Virus record (IMG/VR): IMGVR_UViG_3300033273_000548
Location: 1 to 54,863 of that record
DNA from: a virus
Reading direction: 5' to 3' (one strand)
DNA length: 54,863 bases
Made by a program: the position numbers and the translations under genes. Below are positions 45,992 through 54,289 of the stretch, in pieces (the first letter of the stretch is position 1; each line of letters opens with the position of its first letter). The notes beneath the pieces were generated by a model, which saw nothing but the letters and a program-made list of their open reading frames with translations, did no database searches and was not told the origin of the DNA.

Positions 45992-47229
45992 GTCTTTGGT
46001 TTAACTTTAATAATATCCCAAATTCTTTGGAACTCTGGAAAAGTTTCAATAACATTCTCATTTCTTATCTTATCAAATCTTCTCATTGAATCTAAGAACT
46101 GGGGTAGTAATTTTATTTCTTGATACAAATCGATGTAAGTAAGAAGACTTTTATAAAAACTGATAGATCTTTTTGCCTCATTGGGAATTAAGAACTCTTC
46201 GATATGTTTTCTTATATTTTCTTTTGCTTCTTCTTTTGTTTTTTTATCTAGAATCCAAACTGTCTGTTCTCTTGGAGTCTGCATAAAATTAAGGAAAAAG
46301 AAATCAACATCTTTCATCAAACCACTATTGTAAAGTTCCTGATGCAACTTAGTGACTTCAAATATATTCAAAGCCTGTACGGTACAATCAAAATGTATCT
46401 GATGGGTTTCCTCTCTGTCCTTATACCTTTCTCTAAATTGTTTGGCATGAGACACAAACCTTTCCCAATTAAATCCTTTTCGAATTAGTTCTCCTCTGGC
46501 ACCAATGCCATCAACACTGACATGAAGTTGAACTTCACTGGTAAACTTATCCCAAGTATCAAAAATATGTCTACCCTTATAGGAAAGATTACTAAAATTA
46601 CTATTATAAGCTAAGGCAACTTTATCATTTCTACCCAATTCAATAAGTTTATCTAAAATTTTCCAATGTTCATCAATGATTAGGGACTCGCCACCAGAAA
46701 AATATAGACTGTCTACCATTTCAATGTATGGTTCAACCTCTTCATATGTTTTTTCTGCAGCATCCCATCTACCAGAAACTTTACCAAAGACTTCCTGTTC
46801 CCAACTAGAACTCGATGTCCAGTGACACATTCTACATTTGAAGTTACACTTACTACTTAACTTCAAATCCCACCAGATAAATCCTGGTGTGTTTACGGTA
46901 TAGTCATCATTAGTATCGTATACAAATTCCTTATACCGACGAAAGAGATCGTGATTGAAGTCCTGTCTCAAAGAACTCTTCCCTGCTGATTGATTGTTAT
47001 AACACACCTGGCACTCTTTGCGGGGAGTCCCGTTTACCATGTCCTCACGAAATTTTCTTATGGGTTCATCGTTCCAAATTTCCCATAGAGACTTTTCTTT
47101 TATATCACCGTAAGTATATTCAGAAACACAACATGGTTTAACTTCACCATCTTGTCTAATATCTAATGCCAACCAAGGGGCACAACAAAAAACTTCACCT
47201 CTTGGTTTTATCTTTCTCTTATTAATCAT
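45988..47229 (-). CDS. Radical SAM protein with N-terminal Cys-rich (twitch/SPASM-like) domain, 413 aa
   Basis: The radical SAM cluster CNFKCRMC sits at residues 128-135, followed by SLYFSGGESLI (GGE motif) and AYNSNFSNL. Before it, residues 15-76 hold extra cysteines (CCAPW, KPCC, CQVCYNN) that could bind an auxiliary Fe-S cluster, an inverted order relative to typical SPASM proteins, which place them C-terminal. Substrate unknown: peptide, sugar or lipid. Paralogous to 47222-48547. Confidence 0.85.
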   Translation of the reverse strand: MINKRKIKPRGEVFCCAPWLALDIRQDGEVKPCCVSEYTYGDIKEKSLWEIWNDEPIRKFREDMVNGTPRKECQVCYNNQSAGKSSLRQDFNHDLFRRYKEFVYDTNDDYTVNTPGFIWWDLKLSSKCNFKCRMCHWTSSSSWEQEVFGKVSGRWDAAEKTYEEVEPYIEMVDSLYFSGGESLIIDEHWKILDKLIELGRNDKVALAYNSNFSNLSYKGRHIFDTWDKFTSEVQLHVSVDGIGARGELIRKGFNWERFVSHAKQFRERYKDREETHQIHFDCTVQALNIFEVTKLHQELYNSGLMKDVDFFFLNFMQTPREQTVWILDKKTKEEAKENIRKHIEEFLIPNEAKRSISFYKSLLTYIDLYQEIKLLPQFLDSMRRFDKIRNENVIETFPEFQRIWDIIKVKPKT

Positions 47230-48547
47230 CAGTCAAAAACCTTTTCAGTTCTGGAAAAACTTCTAGAGAATTTTCATTTCTTATGACATCCAATCCATGC
47301 ATATACTTTCTAAACGTTGGAATCAGATGTTCATTTTTATCAGCAGATAAAAGTTTCAGAACAGACATGTACTGATTGATCGACTTATTTGCTTTTGCAG
47401 GTACGAGATAATTCTTGATATGATACTTAATTTGTTCTCCCAATACTTTTCTAGCTTCGGAATCCAATAAGGTAATAGACAAGTAATCGGGCGTATGCAG
47501 AAGACATAGATTGAAGTCATCCCAATCCTTGATTATTCCACGCATATAAAACTCTTTATGTGCATCAATAAAGTGAAAACTATTCAATATCTGCACAACA
47601 CAGTTAATTGATAGTCTCTGATTTGGGAATTTACTTCTAAGATTTTTATAATTATCTAAGAATCTCTGCCAATCAAATCCTTTTCTAATTAACTCACCTC
47701 GTTTTTCTATACCATCACAACTTATTTGAATTGCTAGATTTGGAAATTGTTTCCACAACTCAAGAACATCATAATCTTTATATTTTAGTGTACTAAAGTT
47801 TGTATTGTATGATATTCTAACTTCCCTATTTCTACCCCGTTGAATTAAGTTATTCAAAATTTTGTAATGGTGGTCTGCAATTAGAGGTTCTCCTCCAGCA
47901 AAGTATACTTCTTCAACAATATCATACAATGGTTCAATATCTTCAAGAACTCCTTGTATATCAACCTGTGGATATTCTCCAGGAATATTAAACTCTTTTC
48001 GCATTTCCTGTTCCCAAGAGCTACTGTATCCAGGTCCACACATTCTGCACTTGAAATTACAGACGTTATTAAATCTAAAATCCCAATAGATTAAATTAAA
48101 TCTATCAAATGTGCCGTCCTCTTTTGTTTCTTTAACATACTTGTAGTGTGAAGAATAAGTATGATTCATATTCTGTCTTGCAGATACGTGGCCAACTTCT
48201 TCTTCTTTATAACAAGTAATACAATAGTTGGACTTCTTTCCACATAACATATTCTTGCGAAGTCCTCGCATCTTCTCATTATTCCAGATTTCTTTCAGCG
48301 ATTCATTCATCAAAGAACCCATTCCAAATGTTCTAGACTCGCCACTACATTCTGTAGAGATAATTTCTAGGGCACTTTCTCTAGTTTCATCTTCCCAAAC
48401 TTGAGTCAGGTTAAAAGATCCTTCTTCATCTGGATCTTCACAGGGCATCAAACAACATGGGTAAACATCTCCATTAGGAGCGACGTTCATATGAACCCAA
48501 GGTGCCATGCAAAAGGTTTTGTTCTCACTCATCGGTACGGTGTTCAT
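47222..48547 (-). CDS. Radical SAM protein, paralogue 2, 441 aa
   Basis: Same plan: N-terminal FCMAPWVHMNVAPNGDVYPC with a further CC/CITC set (Cys13, Cys31, Cys32, Cys109, Cys112), core CNFKCRMC at 163-170, VYFAGGEPLI and SYNTNFSTL. The start at 48547 gives an ATGA overlap with the P-loop gene; a second Met at residue 6 is possible. It overlaps its paralogue by 8 bp, so both are probably made together and may be partners. Confidence 0.85.
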   Translation of the reverse strand: MNTVPMSENKTFCMAPWVHMNVAPNGDVYPCCLMPCEDPDEEGSFNLTQVWEDETRESALEIISTECSGESRTFGMGSLMNESLKEIWNNEKMRGLRKNMLCGKKSNYCITCYKEEEVGHVSARQNMNHTYSSHYKYVKETKEDGTFDRFNLIYWDFRFNNVCNFKCRMCGPGYSSSWEQEMRKEFNIPGEYPQVDIQGVLEDIEPLYDIVEEVYFAGGEPLIADHHYKILNNLIQRGRNREVRISYNTNFSTLKYKDYDVLELWKQFPNLAIQISCDGIEKRGELIRKGFDWQRFLDNYKNLRSKFPNQRLSINCVVQILNSFHFIDAHKEFYMRGIIKDWDDFNLCLLHTPDYLSITLLDSEARKVLGEQIKYHIKNYLVPAKANKSINQYMSVLKLLSADKNEHLIPTFRKYMHGLDVIRNENSLEVFPELKRFLTDD

Positions 48548-49191
48548 TGGACCCTATCCTTTTTAGATTTAATTCCGTCCCAGACTTGGTTGTCTAGCCA
48601 ATACTCATCAACATATTTAACATACTTCTTGTTGGGGTCTTCCGAAATAAATTTAAAAATATCTGGATTATCATAATCAACAGGAAAATCTAGGAGTTTA
48701 CTAACCCACTTGAGATAATAATTTCTATGTAAAAAGAATGCTTCATTGTCTAAAAAGTGTACTTTAAAACCACTTCCCATTATTTCATTCTGATAATAAT
48801 GCATTGCTGTTCCCAGAGTAACTTCTCCACGAACCCTTTTTTGTTGTTCACAATTAATGTTCTGGTCTCTTACAATAATACAGATTTGAACATCGATTCC
48901 AAGAGAACTGGCCTTCTCTGCAAACTCTCTAATCTTTGGAACATACCGTTCACCATCATAAAAGAAGGGACAACTTACATTCGCCAACCAATAATCATAA
49001 CCTCCAAAATCTTTACCAGATAACTCTTCTGGATGTACCCAATACTTTGCAAAGTATTCTTCATCACTAGGAACCCAATACTTATCCAATAGACTTTTCC
49101 ATCCACCTACTTTTGGATGTGTACTAAAAACTCTACTAAAGAAATGGTTTCCAGATCCCTGTGGACCTGTGATGATCACAAGTTTTTTCAT
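48544..49191 (-). CDS. P-loop protein, sulfotransferase- or kinase-like, 215 aa
   Basis: N-terminal KLVIITGPQGSGNHFFSRVF is a nucleotide-binding loop with the GSGNH ending instead of GKT, which points to sulfotransferase-like folds rather than ATPases; a downstream VQICIIVRDQN resembles the PAPS 3'-phosphate strand. C-terminal DEYWLDNQ. Paralogous to the next gene (ATGA overlap). Function unproven. Confidence 0.65.
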   Translation of the reverse strand: MKKLVIITGPQGSGNHFFSRVFSTHPKVGGWKSLLDKYWVPSDEEYFAKYWVHPEELSGKDFGGYDYWLANVSCPFFYDGERYVPKIREFAEKASSLGIDVQICIIVRDQNINCEQQKRVRGEVTLGTAMHYYQNEIMGSGFKVHFLDNEAFFLHRNYYLKWVSKLLDFPVDYDNPDIFKFISEDPNKKYVKYVDEYWLDNQVWDGIKSKKDRVQ

Positions 49192-49808
49192 ATGGATTTA
49201 AGAGAGATGCCAGTCTTATTGCAATTGTCCAAAAAGTACTCATCAACATGATGAACGTACTTATCATTGGGATCCTTCGTCAGGATTTCATCTATTCGAG
49301 GATCCCACCAAGCAATAGGTATGCCCACATTTAAAGTTTGGAGATAATATCTCTTGTAAAGATATAGTAACTCATAACTTAAAAAAGTAACATCAGGAAA
49401 GTTAGGGAGTTGTTTCATAAACAACGGAAGAGTACTCTCTTTCCTGAGACGATCCTGTTGATGTCTAAGTATATTTTGATCCCTACCAATTACCAGTATC
49501 TGAGTTTCAATGCCTTGTTTTTCTACTTCTCTAGAGAATTGCATGATGTTTGGTTCCCACTTTTTCTCCTGAATACCAAGTGGGACACTAACACTTGTGA
49601 AGAAATACTCGTGAGTGGACCAATCAAAGTCTTTTAGTTTTGATGGATCTTTCCAATACTCACAAAAAGGTTCTGCAAATCTATGAGCTTCCCAATAATT
49701 ATCGAGAAGAGTTTTCCATCCAAACACCTGTGGATGTAAAGAAAATATTTTGGACCACAAATGATTTCCAGATCCTTGTGGTCCAGTAAGGATTACCAAT
49801 TTTTTCAT
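49188..49808 (-). CDS. P-loop protein, sulfotransferase- or kinase-like, paralogue, 206 aa
   Basis: KLVILTGPQGSGNHLWSKIF start, ETQILVIGRDQN strand, YVHHVDEYFLDN end, all shared with 48544-49191. The two may form a dimer or act on related acceptors. It lies 17 bp from the ferritin-like gene. Confidence 0.65.
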   Translation of the reverse strand: MKKLVILTGPQGSGNHLWSKIFSLHPQVFGWKTLLDNYWEAHRFAEPFCEYWKDPSKLKDFDWSTHEYFFTSVSVPLGIQEKKWEPNIMQFSREVEKQGIETQILVIGRDQNILRHQQDRLRKESTLPLFMKQLPNFPDVTFLSYELLYLYKRYYLQTLNVGIPIAWWDPRIDEILTKDPNDKYVHHVDEYFLDNCNKTGISLKSI

Positions 49809-49825
49809 TACAAAATAAATTCAGA

Positions 49826-50503
49826 TCAGACAGCAATAGCAGTGTTCTTATTGCTGATCTCAAGAAGATCATAACGCATTTGTTCTACCATTGCAAGAAT
49901 GCGTTCCTGAACATCTGCAGCACCTTCAACCAGTTTCTCTAGTTTCCAACCACCAATGTTAGAGTGGAAACCCTCGTCCTTAGCGATTGCAGCATAACGT
50001 GAAGAGATGAAATCATCTTCGACACACTCAGCCATTTCATACCATACCGCCTCTGCACGACCCTCAGCGACGAGTTGGTATGCAGCAAGTGCAGCAGGGT
50101 CAGAAGATGCCTCATACTTGTCTAGGAGTGATGCACCCTTAGCCTGTGGTGCAGCTTCTTCAGCAGCAAATGCAGCAGCAACATCTAGTTCTTCACCAGA
50201 GATGTGTTCAATGACTTCCTTAACCATGCGGAAGTGTTTTGCTTCGTCCTGTGCCTGTTTGGTGAGAAGTTCTAACTCGGTTACATCCATAGATGCAGGA
50301 GCAGCAGCGATCTCTGCAGAGATTGCTTTCATATTTGCTGCTTCGTTTACCATACGTCCACGGAAGTGTTCTACCATGTGTTCCTTACTTGGGTTAGAAG
50401 CGAAGAAACGACGAACGTTTTCACGGGACTGGGCAAAGAGTTCCGTGTTGCCCTCTCTGATTTTAGCTACGAATTCTTTTCCAGTTAACATTTTAGTTTT
50501 CAT
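49826..50503 (-). CDS. Ferritin-like di-iron protein, 225 aa
   Basis: A four-helix di-iron pattern is present: Glu54 (MVNEAANMK), ExxH at 87-90 (DEAKHF), Glu147/Glu151 (GRAEAVWYE) and ExxH at 177-180 (DEGFHSN). This is the carboxylate site of oxygenases and oxidases (PaaA, rubrerythrin, aldehyde-deformylating oxygenase group); the specific enzyme cannot be named. It is Ala-rich and less AT-rich than its neighbours, suggesting separate origin. A late-type box lies 15 bp upstream (50519). Confidence 0.75.
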   Translation of the reverse strand: MKTKMLTGKEFVAKIREGNTELFAQSRENVRRFFASNPSKEHMVEHFRGRMVNEAANMKAISAEIAAAPASMDVTELELLTKQAQDEAKHFRMVKEVIEHISGEELDVAAAFAAEEAAPQAKGASLLDKYEASSDPAALAAYQLVAEGRAEAVWYEMAECVEDDFISSRYAAIAKDEGFHSNIGGWKLEKLVEGAADVQERILAMVEQMRYDLLEISNKNTAIAV

Positions 50504-50518
50504 AAATCGACTTGTTTT

Positions 50519-50526
50519 TATTTATG
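50519..50526 (-). promoter_or_regulatory. Late-type promoter CATAAATA
   Basis: Minus-strand CATAAATA, 15 bp before the ATG of the ferritin-like gene, overlapping the last codon of the upstream 316-aa gene. Confidence 0.5.
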
Positions 50527-51472
50527 CATGGTTAGTGCATCTGTCCGTTGAGAAAAACTCACTTGGTGGTAAATGGGCCTGAAATGATACGTCATCAGAT
50601 TCATATCCCATGTACCAGTTTTTAAGATAATCCATTTTCTGAACCCACATTTTATACATCTTACGAATTAATTTTTCATTCAATGTACCCAGATTCATTT
50701 CAGAATAAAGAATCTTAAGGTTCTCAATGGTATCATCTTCATTTAAGAACCAGTTACAATCCCATTGATGAGTGATGAGAGTTTTTAACAGATCATTATC
50801 AGTTTTATGTACCTCTGTAAGATTAAAGAGATCATCTACATTACTATTACAGTGGGACTTAATAGTTTGTTGAAGTTCTTTTGATAACTCTTGGAATCCA
50901 CTAACAGTTGTTGAATTTGTTATCTTATCTACATCAGTTATTGGGCCATCGTACCATTTTATATCAGGAATTGGCGCGAAGTCCTTATCCCAACTATCTG
51001 GATCCATATTATCATGTTCAATTTTTATACTTCTTAGTGCTGCAAAAAGTTTTGTATTGACAAGACAAATGAAATACTTAGATCTAAACATATCTGCAAC
51101 AGGATGTCTCACATCCCTCTTCAACATATCAGATAATGGATAGTAGATTGGTACATGTAATCTAGATATTAAAGTTTTTTGTTTGGGATCTTCGGAAAAC
51201 TGTTCAAACTTTTGATCAAAATCATTCACAAAAAAGTTGCGATGATGGATATATCCATTTGATTGATAAGAACTACCATGAAACATGTGAACATCAGACC
51301 AAACAGGTTTTTGATCTACCTTAGCAATAGTAGACATTGTTTTAAAGAAATACTCTACCTTCCCACGAAGAGTGTGATGATTGAAGTAAACTTCATCACT
51401 CATGGTGAGACAAGAACCTAAGAAGTGGCAACCATCCCAACCCAAATGTCCTATTAAAATATTATCGTTCAT
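50522..51472 (-). CDS. Unknown protein, possibly sulfotransferase-like, 316 aa
   Basis: Opens NILIGHLGWDGCHFLGSCLT, a strand-turn-helix like a degenerate nucleotide-binding start, with HRNFFVNDF and KYFICLVNTKLFAAL later; rich in His, Phe and Asp. It overlaps the following sulfotransferase-like gene by 4 bp, so both may make a pair. No firm family. Confidence 0.55.
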   Translation of the reverse strand: MNDNILIGHLGWDGCHFLGSCLTMSDEVYFNHHTLRGKVEYFFKTMSTIAKVDQKPVWSDVHMFHGSSYQSNGYIHHRNFFVNDFDQKFEQFSEDPKQKTLISRLHVPIYYPLSDMLKRDVRHPVADMFRSKYFICLVNTKLFAALRSIKIEHDNMDPDSWDKDFAPIPDIKWYDGPITDVDKITNSTTVSGFQELSKELQQTIKSHCNSNVDDLFNLTEVHKTDNDLLKTLITHQWDCNWFLNEDDTIENLKILYSEMNLGTLNEKLIRKMYKMWVQKMDYLKNWYMGYESDDVSFQAHLPPSEFFSTDRCTNHA

Positions 51473-52044
51473 ACTAATGTCACCAAAATGTCTGAGAAAG
51501 TTTTATCTACAACAACCTTCTGATCAAATTTTTCTTCAATCCAGTCAGAAGTGAAGTATTCCCATTTACATTTATGCTGCATACCAAACTCCAAGATTGC
51601 AGAATTTTGTTTCATGATTTCATTAAACAGGTATCCACTGTTTTTATATGCAGAATAGTTTGGATACTTAATTTGAAATCCTCCCACTTCATGCCACCAT
51701 GCATAACTAACCATGTCTGGACGATAGACCATCATGATCAAATCATCTGGAAACAACTTTCGTATATTACCTAGATAATATGACCACTCGTGACTCTTAA
51801 TTAACTTACATCCACCAGGAGTTGACCAAGCTTGATCAATATAATCTGCATCTAGAATCGTATCAAACTCCATCTCTGGCCCAAAATAAGCACCACGATG
51901 TCCATTATAACGGTGATGTATAAACTCACGTTCTGGAGTACGATCAGAAGTATTCATGCCAGACATCTTCTCTAAAGTCTGAGCTATACCACTCCAACGA
52001 GATCCAGGAACTCCGGTAAAAAATATCCTATCAGGCAATTTCAT
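51469..52044 (-). CDS. Sulfotransferase-like P-loop protein, 191 aa
   Basis: RIFFTGVPGSRWSGIAQTLE gives the PAPS-type loop (GVPGSRWS), and LIKSHEWSYYL with LIMMVYRPDMVSYAWW matches the KSHE and RxPxxxxxS elements of sulfotransferases. It transfers sulfate to an unknown acceptor, likely a glycan. Its start codon overlaps that of the divergent methyltransferase by 2 bp. Confidence 0.7.
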   Translation of the reverse strand: MKLPDRIFFTGVPGSRWSGIAQTLEKMSGMNTSDRTPEREFIHHRYNGHRGAYFGPEMEFDTILDADYIDQAWSTPGGCKLIKSHEWSYYLGNIRKLFPDDLIMMVYRPDMVSYAWWHEVGGFQIKYPNYSAYKNSGYLFNEIMKQNSAILEFGMQHKCKWEYFTSDWIEEKFDQKVVVDKTFSDILVTLV

Positions 52045-52561
52045 GAATCAAGAGCAATTAAATGAATACTTTGCACACAAATGGAAGAGTAACATATCAC
52101 AATATTTTTATTGCGGTTGGAACTTAATTGATAATATTTGTGATGATGAGTGGGTTTTGGATGTGGGTTGTGGACCAAACCCATTTAAAGGGAAAATAAA
52201 GAACTTAATTGGTATAGATCCCGCGTATGATCAAGCCGACTATAAAGTAACAATAGAAGAATTCAAAACCGAACAGAGGTTTGATGTTGCTTTTTGTCTA
52301 GGAAGTTTAAACTTTGGATCTTATGATAAGATTATATCAGAAATAAGTTGTGTCGTAAACCTACTAAAACCAGAAGCAAGAATATACTGGAGATCCAATC
52401 CAGGTAGAAAAGATCACCAGCATAAAGACTGTGAACAAATTGAATTTTTTCCGTGGACTTTTGATCGTCACAAAGAGTTTTCAAAACAGTTTGGATTTGG
52501 GTGTGTAGATTTAAGATGGGATAGTAATCATAGAATCTATGCAGAATGGTCTCGAACATAG
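52043..52561 (+). CDS. SAM-dependent methyltransferase, 172 aa
   Basis: Class-I motif VLDVGCGPNP at residues 38-47, acidic GIDPAY (motif II) and FDVAFCLGSLNFGS (motif IV). A compact enzyme for a small molecule or sugar. It is the only plus-strand gene in the right half and has no neighbour in that direction. Its ATG overlaps the divergent sulfotransferase-like start; its last 25 bases overlap the convergent gene at 52537. Confidence 0.85.
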   Translation: MNQEQLNEYFAHKWKSNISQYFYCGWNLIDNICDDEWVLDVGCGPNPFKGKIKNLIGIDPAYDQADYKVTIEEFKTEQRFDVAFCLGSLNFGSYDKIISEISCVVNLLKPEARIYWRSNPGRKDHQHKDCEQIEFFPWTFDRHKEFSKQFGFGCVDLRWDSNHRIYAEWSRT

Positions 52562-52749
52562 ATCTTTATAGGTGGTCCATCATTCCAGTGTCGTATAGCG
52601 TTGGCAACAATAGCCACATTGGTAACCATATAACAAATAAGAATAAAGGTGCGTATGCCAGCAATAATATCTGCTTCTCTATCATTCTTTCCCTCCTTTG
52701 CTCCTAGTGCTTTTGCCCAGATTCTCCAGGCACTTTTACTCTTTTTCAT
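52537..52749 (-). CDS. Small membrane protein, 70 aa
   Basis: Basic N-terminus (KKSKSAWRIWAKALGAKEGK), then one membrane helix (IRTFILICYMVTNVAIVANA) and a short exposed end. It is similar in type to small proteins of marine cyanobacteria and their phages. It overlaps the methyltransferase end (antisense) and the next gene by 14 bp. Confidence 0.65.
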   Translation of the reverse strand: MKKSKSAWRIWAKALGAKEGKNDREADIIAGIRTFILICYMVTNVAIVANAIRHWNDGPPIKIYVRDHSA

Positions 52750-52918
52750 CCAGTTTAATCTCTCTCATCCCTTTAACATCAACGCCACGTTTAATCATGG
52801 ACATCATACCCTCCTGTGCGGAAGTCATATCAAAGTAACAAGCAACTCTATCTTTACCCCAGAGAACATAATCAACACCATAGAACCCATACTTTAATGG
52901 GTCACGCATTCTTGCCAT
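52736..52918 (-). CDS. Small protein, 60 aa
   Basis: ATG at 52916-52918 (MARMRDPLKYGFYGVDYVLW) overlaps the preceding stop by 1 bp. Contains a VACYFDMTSAQEGMMSMIKR helix and a charged end. Function unknown. Confidence 0.65.
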   Translation of the reverse strand: MARMRDPLKYGFYGVDYVLWGKDRVACYFDMTSAQEGMMSMIKRGVDVKGMREIKLDEKE

Positions 52919-53187
52919 CAATATCTCTCCGGTATTTGACTATAACATTCATCAGAATATTTGGATACTCTAGTTTTAATATACTCTAGATTCTTCCACT
53001 CTTCTGGAAAACAAAGTACAAGTGTATGAGTTTTTTCATGTAACGAACAGTGTTTGGTGTTCTCATCCATACACTTTACACCAATCTCAATAGTAATATA
53101 ATAGTCGGAAACAAAATAAACCCACCCCTCCAAGGGTTGAGGAGTTGTGTTCCAGATCACATAGTCATCAACTTTGGGATTGTACAT
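52918..53187 (-). CDS. Conserved cyanophage protein, 89 aa
   Basis: MYNPKVDDYVIWNTTPQPLE, then GWVYFVSDYYITIEIGVK, HTLVLCFPEEWKNLEYIKTR, an SH3-like beta barrel pattern that I recognise from cyanophage genomes. Function unknown. Confidence 0.75.
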   Translation of the reverse strand: MYNPKVDDYVIWNTTPQPLEGWVYFVSDYYITIEIGVKCMDENTKHCSLHEKTHTLVLCFPEEWKNLEYIKTRVSKYSDECYSQIPERY

Positions 53188-53196
53188 TGTTAGAAT

Positions 53197-53427
53197 TTAA
53201 TCCTGTGGTTTGTGGTTTTTCATACCATCATGGTTGCCGTCACCAGGCAGTTTACCATATGCAAGATACTCTACTGCTTGAAGAGATCCAACAAGACGAT
53301 TCAAATCTTCTTGAATTTTTACATACTCATCATATGCTTCTTTCAATTCGCCTGCTCTGGCACGAAGTTGAAAAGTTCTTTTAGTGAACCGTTCAATCAG
53401 TTGTTCGTAATTTTCAGTCGGTTTCAT
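53197..53427 (-). CDS. Small coiled-coil protein, 76 aa
   Basis: FTKRTFQLRARAGELKEAYD and YVKIQEDLNRLVGSLQAVEY form a long amphipathic helix, then a Gly/His-rich end. Overlaps the upstream gene by 4 bp (ATGA). Function unknown. Confidence 0.65.
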   Translation of the reverse strand: MKPTENYEQLIERFTKRTFQLRARAGELKEAYDEYVKIQEDLNRLVGSLQAVEYLAYGKLPGDGNHDGMKNHKPQD

Positions 53428-53732
53428 AGTTTGCCTCCTACAACACCACTATTTACAACTTTTGAAGTCTCATCAAGAGTTCCATCCTGAAGACACTTCA
53501 AATGCCATCGAGTCATATCCTTGACTACTTCATAATCCATACCAGTAATGAAGTGGGCACCAAAAGGTTCCTTTAAAATACTCGTATGCATACCAAATCG
53601 GGTCTTCTTAATATAGAAGGCATCATCAATCCATTCTACATCGTCTGGAACGTTTGGTTCAATAGTCCCTCCAAGAGAATCTTCAAGTCGAGCTTTTCTT
53701 TTAGTTTCAGTTTGTTGTGCCTGCTCTACCAT
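53424..53732 (-). CDS. Conserved small protein, 102 aa
   Basis: From ATG at 53732 (MVEQAQQTETKRKARLEDS): an extended N-terminus, then DDVEWIDDAFYIKKTRFGMH and a FGAHFITGMDYEVVKDMTRW helix. Upstream extension to 53753 only adds overlap with the cupin gene. Function unknown. Confidence 0.65.
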   Translation of the reverse strand: MVEQAQQTETKRKARLEDSLGGTIEPNVPDDVEWIDDAFYIKKTRFGMHTSILKEPFGAHFITGMDYEVVKDMTRWHLKCLQDGTLDETSKVVNSGVVGGKL

Positions 53733-54063
53733 AATTGTCCTCCAAACGTACAATGTCTTCTTCGTCGCAATAACCTCTTTGGACTTCTATAAAAGATAGT
53801 CCAAACTCACCAGCAGTTGCTCTATGAATCTGTTTTACAGGAATATTAAATGTATCCCCAACAGAACATTTTAAAACTGTTTCTCCGTTGTTAATTACTC
53901 CAGTACCCTCAACCATAATCCAGTGTTCGTGTCGATGTTCGTGGTACTGAAGCGAAAATGATTGTCCCGGATTTACAATAATTTTCTTTACCTTATAGGT
54001 TCCATCCCTCGATTCATATATTAGTTCGTATGAACCCCAGGGACGTTCTGTTACTTCATGCAT
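53707..54063 (-). CDS. Cupin, mannose-6-phosphate isomerase type II-like, 118 aa
   Basis: RPWGSYELIYES at residues 7-18 is the typical start of the ManC-type C-terminal cupin, with the metal-binding group SLQYHEHRHEHWIMVEG (His41, 43, 45, 47) and a late QIHRATAGE. In hosts this domain isomerises fructose- and mannose-6-phosphate and is usually fused to GDP-mannose pyrophosphorylase; here it stands alone. It may supply sugar nucleotides to the glycosyltransferases. Confidence 0.85.
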   Translation of the reverse strand: MHEVTERPWGSYELIYESRDGTYKVKKIIVNPGQSFSLQYHEHRHEHWIMVEGTGVINNGETVLKCSVGDTFNIPVKQIHRATAGEFGLSFIEVQRGYCDEEDIVRLEDNYGRAGTTN

Positions 54064-54067
54064 TTAG

Positions 54068-54289
54068 TTACAAGTGATTTGGACATTTAGTAGCGACTGT
54101 AGCGACAGCTAAAGCACCAATGCCTGTAGACCCCCTAACAACTTTCCTCACTTGAGTTCCACCATATTTTTCATTAGCGTAGCTATAGGCAAGAAGAACT
54201 GATTTGAGAGTATCGTTACCTTTGTCACGATATGCACAAAATTCAGTCGCTACACTATTTAATAAAGTTACCAATGTGAGTTCAATCAT
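54068..54289 (-). CDS. Small protein, 73 aa
   Basis: A helical N-terminal half (TLVTLLNSVATEFCAYRDKG) and an Ala/Val-rich, perhaps membrane-associated end (STGIGALAVATVATKC). Its start overlaps the stop of the 55-aa gene by 4 bp. Function unknown. Confidence 0.6.
   Translation of the reverse strand: MIELTLVTLLNSVATEFCAYRDKGNDTLKSVLLAYSYANEKYGGTQVRKVVRGSTGIGALAVATVATKCPNHL

Noticed and set aside
32937-52561. Saxitoxin-like pathway, because amidinotransferase, carbamoyltransferase and sulfotransferase-like genes occur together
   Set aside because: The core SxtA-type polyketide synthase and Rieske oxygenases are absent, so only a family-level parallel remains.
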